The position numbers and the translations under genes were made by a program. The notes below the pieces were generated by a model, which saw only the letters and a program-made list of their open reading frames with translations, was not told the origin of the DNA and searched no databases. Source: Cyclobacteriaceae bacterium (lineage in GTDB: Bacteria > Bacteroidota > Bacteroidia > Cytophagales > Cyclobacteriaceae). Taken from it: a stretch of DNA of 64,000 nt. Every line of letters starts with the position of its first letter. Within the stretch, counting starts at the first letter, position 1. This document shows, one piece after another, positions 45,274 to 52,152 of this stretch. The DNA is taken from contig JANQSI010000008.1 in the NCBI GenBank assembly GCA_028284125.1, positions 372,001 through 436,000 of the forward strand. Direction: 5' to 3'.

Positions 45274-46200
45274 ATGGAAGAGCTACTAATTAGTCAAAGA
45301 TTCACATTGGAAACTTTGAAGTCATCACACCGAAATTTTTGGAGGCTACTCATTATCATCGTAGGGCTCTTCGTTGGAGTTTTTATTGTTCGAGATGCCA
45401 AGGCGCAGGAGCTAGAACAAACACTGCTGTGGAAAATTGAGGGCAGAGGAATTCAGACCTCTTACATCTACGGAACATTTCATTTGCTCCCACAGAAAGA
45501 TTTTGTATTAAAGGAGAAAGTTTCTAAAGCATTCGAAGATTCTGAACAAATAGTTCTTGAATTGGACATGGATGATCCTAACATGCAAATGAAAGTAATG
45601 GAGAATTCTTCCATGTCAGACGGTCAAACACTGGATCTACTGCTATCAGAAGAAGATTACAGCTTAATCGATCGAGTTCTCACTTCTACAATTGGTTCCA
45701 GCTTAGATAACTACAACACAATCAAACCGGTAGTTCTTTCATCACTGCTTATTCCCACTCTTCTCGATGGACTTCCAGCAAGTTTTGAACTAACATTTGT
45801 CCAAATGGCGAAAGAAAGAAACAAAGAGATACTTGGATTGGAGACCGTAAAGGAACAAATGGAAGCGTTTGATCGAATTCCATATAAAGATCAGCTTGAG
45901 GATATCATGGAACTAATAAACGAACGAGATAGGATGAGAAGCCTTTTCGACGAGATGATTGAGGTCTACAAAAATGAAGACTTAAAAACCCTGGATGCGG
46001 TTATTTCAAAGTATATGAATGGAGAAAATGAACTGGAGTATCTACTTCTTCAAAGAAACAAAAATTGGATATCAAGGATTGGCGAATTGAGTAAAGAAAA
46101 ACGTTCATTCTTTGGAGTAGGAGCCGGTCATATCGGAGGAGAGGGAGGAGTGATCAACCTATTGAAAGAAGCCGGATACAAAGTCACCCCGGTATTTTAA
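45274..46200 (+). CDS. TraB/GumN-family protein
   Basis: A 308-residue protein with one N-terminal membrane segment (about residues 23-41) and a TraB/GumN domain. Landmarks are SYIYGTFHLLP, VLELDMDDPNM and the C-terminal GVGAGHIGGEGGV, the GTxH and GxGH histidines being conserved. The family is a putative metal-dependent hydrolase; eukaryotic and plasmid TraB members are implicated in membrane signalling or pheromone inactivation. It has its own promoter-like box after the Usp terminator. Confidence 0.85.
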   Translation: MEELLISQRFTLETLKSSHRNFWRLLIIIVGLFVGVFIVRDAKAQELEQTLLWKIEGRGIQTSYIYGTFHLLPQKDFVLKEKVSKAFEDSEQIVLELDMDDPNMQMKVMENSSMSDGQTLDLLLSEEDYSLIDRVLTSTIGSSLDNYNTIKPVVLSSLLIPTLLDGLPASFELTFVQMAKERNKEILGLETVKEQMEAFDRIPYKDQLEDIMELINERDRMRSLFDEMIEVYKNEDLKTLDAVISKYMNGENELEYLLLQRNKNWISRIGELSKEKRSFFGVGAGHIGGEGGVINLLKEAGYKVTPVF

Positions 46201-46343
46201 CCGTTTTTGAAACCCTGAACATTAAGATATTTTTCGTGTATCTGTAACATAAGGTACCTTCTAACCATTTCATTTATCCCTTTATAAAATAGTTTAAATC
46301 GAAAGAAAAAGCACATTAATAATTTTATTGAAAATCAGTCAAA

Positions 46344-48404
46344 ATGAGAAAACTAATTTTAAGTACAACAGTAATTGCATTCTTAGTAGGATGTAGCGGT
46401 CCTGAAGAGAAGAAAGCCTTACGAGAAATGCCACCCGGATTGGATGTTTCCAAAATGGGTAAAGGAGTAGATCCTAAGGAAGATTTTTACCGATTCGCTA
46501 ACGGTACATGGCTTGATGAAACTGAAATTCCAGATGATCGGGGTAGTTGGGGTGGTTTCGGAGAGTTGAATAAGAAAAACAACAAGTTGGTGTTGGACAT
46601 TCTTGAAACCGCTTCTGATAACCCTGCATTTACGGATGGCTCAGACGAAAGAAAAGCTGTCGATTTCTTTTCAGTAGGGATGGATTCAAGTCTTGCTGAA
46701 AATGTTGGAGCAAAAGCCATCGAAAAATGGATGGACAAAATCGATGGAGTCCAAGATGGCAATGAATTGCAATCCTTGCTTGCTGAGTTGCACAGAACTA
46801 ACTATGGTGGATTTCATGGTGTCTCAGCATTCGGAGACCTTATGAATAGCAATATGAACGCCTTATATGTTACGGCTGGTGGTCTTGGATTACCCAATCG
46901 TGATTATTACACCAAGACAGATGAGAAATCTGTGGAAATACAGGAAAAATACGTCGCACATCTTTCCAAGATTATGGGTCTGGCAAATGTTGATGGGGAT
47001 ACCGAAACAATGGCAGATCAAATCATGGAAATTGAGAATAGATTGGCGCTGGCTACTTTGACTCCAATTGCAGCGCGAAATATACCGGCGCTATACAATC
47101 CGATGACCATTTCACGTCTCCAAGAAATAGCACCCACTATCAATTGGGAAAACTACTTTACCAACGTTGGATTGGACTTGAACAAAGTGGATACACTTAT
47201 TGTGCTACAACCAAAATTTGTCACAGAAGTTAGCAATGTCCTGAGTGAAGTTCCACTTGATAATATCAAGGCTTACTTGAAATGGAATGTAGTTAATCAA
47301 GCAGCCAATTTCCTTAATAATGAAGTGGTGCAGACAAACTTTGATTTTTATGGAACAGTAATCAGAGGTACCAAAGAAATGCAGCCAAGGTGGGAGAGAG
47401 TATTGAATGCTACCAATAGCGTGATCGGGGAAGCAATTGGAAAAGTTTACGTTGCAGAAACGTTCCCGCCGGAGGCCAAAGCCAGTGCGGAAGAGATGGT
47501 TGCCAATCTGATGAAAGCCTTTGACAAAAGGATCAGAGATCTTGAGTGGATGTCAGAAGAGACCAAAGAAAAAGCGCTCAAAAAGCTGAACACGCTTACA
47601 GTTAAGATAGGATACACCAATAAATGGACAGACTACTCGTCACTTCAAGTTGAAAGCAGTGGAGAATACTATAGCTACTTATCCAACATGGAAAATGCCT
47701 GGAGATGGCAATTCGATGATAACATGAAGGATGTGGGAGAGCTTGTTGATAAAGAAGAATGGGCCATGAATCCGCAAACGGTTAATGCTTATTTCAATCC
47801 ATTAAACAACGAAATTGTATTTCCAGCAGCAATCCTTCAACCTCCTTTCTACAATTACACTGCAGATGCTGCTATGAATTATGGTGGAATGGGAGCCGTT
47901 ATTGGACACGAAATTTCACACGGTTTCGATGATCAAGGAAGCAGATTTGATTCGGAGGGAAATATGGTTAATTGGTGGACAGATGAAGATAAAAAACTGT
48001 TTGAGGAGAGAACAGTCAAACTAGTTGAGCAATTTGACCAATACGAAGTACTTGACAGTGTTTTTGTTCAAGGCAAACTAACCCTAGGAGAAAATATTGG
48101 AGACTTAGGTGGACTTAATGCTGCTTATGATGCACTTCAGATTTATTTGGCAGAAAATGGTAGACCAGAACCTATTGATGGATTTACTCCTGAACAAAGG
48201 CTATTCATTTCCTGGGCTACCATTTGGAGGACTAAGAGTCGTGATGAAGCCTTAAGAACACAAGTCCTGACAGATGTACATTCACCTGGAGCGATTAGAG
48301 CGATTGGTCCACTTAAGAACATGGAAACGTTTTATGAAGCGTTCGAACTTGGAGAAGGTGATGAGTTATGGCTCCCTGAGGAAGAACGCGTTATAATTTG
48401 GTAA
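46344..48404 (+). CDS. M13-family zinc metalloendopeptidase, lipoprotein
   Basis: A 686-residue neprilysin-like peptidase anchored as a lipoprotein (LVGC, Cys17). The zinc site is intact: GHEISHGFDD carries the two histidines and the catalytic glutamate, and the third ligand is in LGENIGDLGG. The substrate-binding NAYF motif (usually NAYY) is in VNAYFNPLNNEIVFPA. M13 enzymes cleave short peptides outside the cell. The gene is single-copy here and ends in the long inverted repeat. Confidence 0.95.
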   Translation: MRKLILSTTVIAFLVGCSGPEEKKALREMPPGLDVSKMGKGVDPKEDFYRFANGTWLDETEIPDDRGSWGGFGELNKKNNKLVLDILETASDNPAFTDGSDERKAVDFFSVGMDSSLAENVGAKAIEKWMDKIDGVQDGNELQSLLAELHRTNYGGFHGVSAFGDLMNSNMNALYVTAGGLGLPNRDYYTKTDEKSVEIQEKYVAHLSKIMGLANVDGDTETMADQIMEIENRLALATLTPIAARNIPALYNPMTISRLQEIAPTINWENYFTNVGLDLNKVDTLIVLQPKFVTEVSNVLSEVPLDNIKAYLKWNVVNQAANFLNNEVVQTNFDFYGTVIRGTKEMQPRWERVLNATNSVIGEAIGKVYVAETFPPEAKASAEEMVANLMKAFDKRIRDLEWMSEETKEKALKKLNTLTVKIGYTNKWTDYSSLQVESSGEYYSYLSNMENAWRWQFDDNMKDVGELVDKEEWAMNPQTVNAYFNPLNNEIVFPAAILQPPFYNYTADAAMNYGGMGAVIGHEISHGFDDQGSRFDSEGNMVNWWTDEDKKLFEERTVKLVEQFDQYEVLDSVFVQGKLTLGENIGDLGGLNAAYDALQIYLAENGRPEPIDGFTPEQRLFISWATIWRTKSRDEALRTQVLTDVHSPGAIRAIGPLKNMETFYEAFELGEGDELWLPEEERVIIW

Positions 48405-48428
48405 GCACAAAGAATTAAATCCCAGTAA

Positions 48429-48560
48429 GGGTAGTCTCAAAAGACGTCATCGCGAGGTATCGAAGCGATCCATTGCCTGAAAAAAGGTCTTTAAATCTCC
48501 AGGATAGCTTCACTTCGTTCTCTATGACGTTCCAATTAGTTTTTGAGACTGCCCTTTTTT
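48429..48560 (+). repeat. Long inverted-repeat element acting as a terminator
   Basis: Outer arms GGGTAGTCTCAAAA (48429-48442) and TTTTGAGACTGCCC (48541-48554) are complementary over 14 bp (one G-U), followed by six T. Next to the left arm is GACGTCATCGCGAGG, and before the right arm CTCTATGACGT, so the stem continues over about eight more bases around a roughly 75-base middle containing CGAAGCGATC and CTTCACTTCGTTC. The GTCATCGCGAGG and GAAGCGATC words match a dispersed GTCATTGCGAGG-type repeat family seen in many bacteria. It lies between the M13 and TauE genes and ends like an intrinsic terminator. Confidence 0.65.
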
Positions 48561-48590
48561 AATGTTCAAAAAGGGTTCGGATCAATTATC

Positions 48591-48598
48591 TACATTTG
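48591..48598 (+). promoter_or_regulatory. -7 promoter box before the TauE gene
   Basis: TACATTTG, a full match to TAnnTTTG, seven bases before the TauE ATG. The upstream -33 position falls in the end of the inverted repeat and is not a clear TTTG. Confidence 0.4.
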
Positions 48599-48605
48599 CC
48601 GCCGA

Positions 48606-49400
48606 ATGGAAATAATAGGTTTTCTGTGTGCAATTCTAATTGGCCTTTCGCTTGGACTCATAGGTGGAGGCGGTTCCATTCTCACACTGCCTGTACTTGT
48701 TTATCTTTTTGGGATAGATCCAGTACTTGCTACTGCGTATTCACTTTTTGTTGTAGGCGTTACCTCATTATTCGGAGCCTTGGGAAAATTCCGTCATGGA
48801 TTAGTTGACATCAAAACAGCTTTGGTTTTTGCGGTCCCATCTTTCATATCTGTCTATATCACCAGATTCTACTTAATTCCTGCAATTCCATCAGTGCTAT
48901 TTCCTGAGACCTCCTTTGAGATCAGCAAGAATTTTCTCATTATGACCTTTTTTTCAGTCATAATGCTTTTTGCAGCGGTTTCAATGATTCGTTCCAATGA
49001 CGGGGAACAGGCTGAAGATAAAGAACAAAAATTCAATTATCCTGGAATAATCATTGATGGGGCAGTGGTAGGCCTTTTAACTGGAGTTGTCGGAGCAGGC
49101 GGAGGATTCTTGATTGTACCTGCGCTGGTAATTCTGGCAAGACTTCCAATGAAGCTGGCCATAGGTACTTCTCTATCGATTATCACGATCAAATCACTGA
49201 TTGGATTTATCGGTGATATCCAGGTGGGTCAGAATATCGACTGGACCTTCTTATTGTTTTTCACAAGCTTGGCGGTAGTTGGTATTTTTGCAGGGAATTA
49301 CATCTCGAAATATTTAAGTGACAGGAAACTAAAAAGGATATTCGGGTGGTTTGTATTACTGATGGGAATTTATATCCTCTTTAATGAAATGATCATTTGA
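48606..49400 (+). CDS. TauE/SafE-family sulfite or sulfonate exporter
   Basis: A 264-residue membrane protein with about eight helices arranged as two repeated halves. The first half has LIGGGGSILTLPVLVYLFG and the second GVVGAGGGFLIVPALVIL, the paired glycine-rich motifs of TauE/SafE. It precedes the persulfide-dioxygenase gene by two bases, so it likely exports sulfite formed by that enzyme. The ATG beginning MEIIGFLCAI is chosen; an earlier TTG lies in the terminator stem. Confidence 0.92.
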   Translation: MEIIGFLCAILIGLSLGLIGGGGSILTLPVLVYLFGIDPVLATAYSLFVVGVTSLFGALGKFRHGLVDIKTALVFAVPSFISVYITRFYLIPAIPSVLFPETSFEISKNFLIMTFFSVIMLFAAVSMIRSNDGEQAEDKEQKFNYPGIIIDGAVVGLLTGVVGAGGGFLIVPALVILARLPMKLAIGTSLSIITIKSLIGFIGDIQVGQNIDWTFLLFFTSLAVVGIFAGNYISKYLSDRKLKRIFGWFVLLMGIYILFNEMII

Positions 49401-49402
49401 CA

Positions 49403-50794
49403 ATGAAAATAGAACAGATTTATACAGGATGTCTGGCACAAGGAGCCTACTACATCGAAAGTGAAGGTGAAGCAGCAATTGTGGATCCGCTAAGAGAAAC
49501 AGAACCGTATGTAGCGAAAGCTAAGAAGGACGGAAGTGTAATTAAGTATATTTTCGAAACCCACTTCCATGCAGACTTTGTCTCAGGACATGTGGATCTT
49601 TCGAGAAAAACGGGCGCCGATATTATCTATGGTCAGGGAGCAAAAGCCGATTTTGATTTTGTAGAGGCGAAAGACGGACAAGAATTCAAGCTCGGTAATG
49701 TCACGATCAAAGCGCTTCATACACCTGGACATACATTAGAAAGCACCACTTTTTTGTTAATTGACGAAAATGGAAAAGAACATGCCATCTTCAGTGGAGA
49801 TACGCTTTTTATTGGTGATGTTGGACGTCCGGACTTAGCTCAAAAAGGAGATTTGACTCAAGATGATCTCGCAGGAATGCTTTATGATAGCTTAAGATCG
49901 AAAGTCATGACGCTACCCGACGATGTAATCGTCTATCCTGCTCATGGAGCTGGTTCAGCTTGTGGTAAAAATATGAGTTCGGAAACTACAGATACTTTGG
50001 GTAATCAAAAAATGACCAATTATGCCCTAAGGGAAAACATGACGAGGGAAGAGTTTATTCAGGAAGTAACAGATGGAATTCTTCCTCCACCACAATACTT
50101 TGCTGCCAATGTGCATATGAACAAGTCAGGGGTCAAGAGCTTAGATGAAATCATGCAGAAAGGAAAAGTGCCGCTGGACCTAGAGACTTTCGAGGCGATG
50201 GCTAATCACGAAGGTGCAATTGTTCTAGACACGCGGAATGAAGTGGATTTTGCAAAAGCACATATTCCTAACTCAATCTTCATTGGAATCAACGGGAGTT
50301 TTGCACCATGGGCCGGAGCGCTCATTCCTGATTTGCAACAACCAATTGTGTTTATTGCAGATGCTGGAAAAGAAGAAGAGGTAGTCAAGCGACTTTCACG
50401 TGTTGGCTTTGACAATACACTAGGATTCTTGGATGGTGGATTTGAAACCTGGATAAATAACAATCGTGAGACTGATTCGATTACATCAATCAGTGCTGAA
50501 GAACTTGAAGCTGAGTTTGAAAAAGGCGATCTAAATGTTGTGGATGTTAGAAAGCCAGGAGAATGGTCTGCTGATCATATTGAAGGAGCTGCCAATGTCC
50601 CACTTGATTACATTAACGATGAAATGGACAAGCTTGATAGAGATAAGACCTATCACATGCATTGCTTAGGTGGTTATCGGTCAATCATAGCTATTTCGAT
50701 CCTCAAATCGAGAGGATACCATAATCTTATTGATATCGCTTTGGGCTATAAGGCAATACAAGAAACCTCAATCCCAAGAGTTGTAACAGTCTAA
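49403..50794 (+). CDS. Persulfide dioxygenase/rhodanese fusion
   Basis: A 463-residue fusion of a metallo-beta-lactamase (persulfide-dioxygenase type, about residues 1-250) and two rhodanese domains (about 255-355 and 365-460). The metal site is in THFHADFVSGH, HTPGHT and SGDTLFIGDVGRPD. The second rhodanese has its catalytic Cys in YHMHCLGGYRS, while the first lacks a Cys at that position (FIADAGKEEE) and may be structural. The layout matches CstB-like or BLH-type enzymes that oxidise persulfides to sulfite. Coupling with TauE supports sulfide or thiol detoxification. ATG chosen over a TTG six bases earlier. Confidence 0.92.
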   Translation: MKIEQIYTGCLAQGAYYIESEGEAAIVDPLRETEPYVAKAKKDGSVIKYIFETHFHADFVSGHVDLSRKTGADIIYGQGAKADFDFVEAKDGQEFKLGNVTIKALHTPGHTLESTTFLLIDENGKEHAIFSGDTLFIGDVGRPDLAQKGDLTQDDLAGMLYDSLRSKVMTLPDDVIVYPAHGAGSACGKNMSSETTDTLGNQKMTNYALRENMTREEFIQEVTDGILPPPQYFAANVHMNKSGVKSLDEIMQKGKVPLDLETFEAMANHEGAIVLDTRNEVDFAKAHIPNSIFIGINGSFAPWAGALIPDLQQPIVFIADAGKEEEVVKRLSRVGFDNTLGFLDGGFETWINNNRETDSITSISAEELEAEFEKGDLNVVDVRKPGEWSADHIEGAANVPLDYINDEMDKLDRDKTYHMHCLGGYRSIIAISILKSRGYHNLIDIALGYKAIQETSIPRVVTV

Positions 50795-50823
50795 ACCAAT
50801 TATTACCCAATCAAATGATTTTT

Positions 50824-50850
50824 AGAGCCCGGATTCCCGGGCTCTTTTTG
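50824..50850 (+). terminator. Intrinsic terminator after the sulfur operon
   Basis: A 9-bp stem AGAGCCCGG / CCGGGCTCT with an ATTC loop, followed by TTTT. Confidence 0.85.
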
Positions 50851-50879
50851 GTTATTCATTCCATTAGATGGAAATATTG

Positions 50880-51075
50880 ATAATTATTCGTTTTGTCATA
50901 TAAATACTTAATCTAATGAAATCCGCACTTGGTCTACAAAACGGCCTGTATGGACGAATTAGGCCCATTTGGTAACAAATTGTTCGCTAATATTGAATCA
51001 TAAAGAAATTCAAAGACAATCCATAGCTGGTTGTATAAAACGGAGTTAGCCCAAGGTGAGGGGCGCTCCGTTTTT
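50880..51075 (+). ncRNA. Candidate small RNA in an intergenic region
   Basis: A non-coding stretch containing GGCCT / AGGCC and, at its end, a terminator hairpin AAAACGGAG / CTCCGTTTT (51037-51074) with an inner GCCC / GGGC pair and a T tail. Since the terminator of the sulfur operon lies before it and no gene precedes it, an independent small RNA is likely. The 5' end and the promoter are not clear. Confidence 0.35.
51037..51075 (+). terminator. Intrinsic terminator of the candidate small RNA
   Basis: A 9-bp stem (AAAACGGAG / CTCCGTTTT) whose loop holds a GCCC / GGGC pair, with T at the end. It does not follow any coding gene on the same strand closely. Confidence 0.65.
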
Positions 51076-51127
51076 GATTTATAGGCACACAGATTTAATT
51101 GCTTGTTCGAATCAAGCATAGGATTCA

Positions 51128-51148
51128 AGGAAAGAGCATAGCTTTCCT
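51128..51148. repeat. 7-bp hairpin without T run
   Basis: AGGAAAG / CTTTCCT around AGCATAG. It lies after a near-palindrome (GCTTGTTCGAATCAAGC) that mimics a tRNA T-arm. The role is not known. Confidence 0.3.
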
Positions 51149-51180
51149 AAAAGTTCAAAAAAATAAACTGATTTGAAGAA

Positions 51181-51273
51181 TTAGGCAGACGCTCTCCTGG
51201 ACTTTTTAGAAAGCTTTAGTCCAAGGATAGTTACGAGTACTGATAATAAAAGGAATATGATTCTTCTGTTCAT
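51181..51273 (-). CDS. Possible 30-aa membrane peptide
   Basis: A 30-codon frame of a basic start (MNRRII), a hydrophobic stretch (FLLLSVLVTILG) and a basic end (KLSKKSRRASA), a layout of a single-helix membrane peptide. It lies after the DUF4249 gene on the same strand. It could be real or a chance frame; no homologues can be checked here. Confidence 0.35.
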   Translation of the reverse strand: MNRRIIFLLLSVLVTILGLKLSKKSRRASA

Positions 51274-51321
51274 GTTGCTAAGTACAATCCAAAAGTGATT
51301 ACCCCTAAAAAGTCAGTGGAA

Positions 51322-52152
51322 TTATCTGACAATCAAAGAATCCGCACTGATAGATCGTGTTCCAAAAAAACCAAGAATTGTTTCTTCCGGTTTGGAGATA
51401 TTTGAAATGTTTCCAGGAACAATTGCTGGAGTTGTGCTAGCTGCAGCGCTCAATGTAGAAGTTTGTGATTTCAATAAGCTCAAATAGTCGAAAGCTTCCC
51501 TGGTAATGGAATGCAATTCAACTTTCATGTTATCATTAATGTCGTATTCGTACGCATCAAAAAGGTTTGGAATGAAGTTTCCGTCAAAAAAACGATCATT
51601 TTGGAGAATGATTGATTCAGGTTCAGTAAGCTGACTTCCATTTTTGAATAACATCCATCTATAATAGTTCTCGTAGTTGGCAGAATCCCTGGCAGTAATC
51701 CTCGGGAAGAAAACTGTTTTGGTCTGTCCAGGATTATCCGGGTCATTTTCCTCAAAGCTATCAACACTCAATAGTACGATCTCCGTATTAGCTTCTATGG
51801 TTGTCCAAGTGGATCTAATTAAATCTCCATTTCGAAGGACAATCGAAAGCCTGTATTCCTCGCCTTCAATTCCACTGTAGGGAGTGTCTGATAAATAATT
51901 CCCATTACTTATATACGAGTAGGTTTGCGAAGGGCCATTCCTTAATTGTACCAAAACAGTTGCGTCAGTAATTATCGGATTTATAGTACCGGAAAAGCTA
52001 TTTGACTGGCTAAGCCTCACATATTGTCTTTCTACCTCATTGGTCAGCCATCCTTCAACAACAAGCAAGCCTTGCTCAGAGGGAAGTGGAATTACTACCA
52101 CCTGCTCACAGGAAAGAATAAAAAGGGTCAATATCGTTAATAGTCTTTTCAA
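51322..52152 (-). CDS. DUF4249 lipoprotein, partner of the TonB receptor
   Basis: A 276-residue protein with a signal sequence and lipobox (LSC, Cys15) and a DUF4249 domain: LLVVEGWLTNEVERQYVRLSQS, an EGEEYRLSIVL strand and YYRWMLFKNG. DUF4249 proteins typically follow TonB-dependent receptors in Bacteroidota and probably act as surface binding partners. It overlaps the receptor gene by four bases. Confidence 0.88.
   Translation of the reverse strand: MKRLLTILTLFILSCEQVVVIPLPSEQGLLVVEGWLTNEVERQYVRLSQSNSFSGTINPIITDATVLVQLRNGPSQTYSYISNGNYLSDTPYSGIEGEEYRLSIVLRNGDLIRSTWTTIEANTEIVLLSVDSFEENDPDNPGQTKTVFFPRITARDSANYENYYRWMLFKNGSQLTEPESIILQNDRFFDGNFIPNLFDAYEYDINDNMKVELHSITREAFDYLSLLKSQTSTLSAAASTTPAIVPGNISNISKPEETILGFFGTRSISADSLIVR

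Noticed and set aside
48543-48605. Longer start of the TauE gene (TTG in the repeat arm)
   Set aside because: The extension lies in the terminator stem and promoter box; the ATG at 48606 gives a normal membrane start.
51105-51125. tRNA T-arm-like sequence (GCTTGTTCGAATCAAGC)
   Set aside because: The stem and loop fit a T-arm, but no matching acceptor strand or anticodon arm is found at the right distance upstream.
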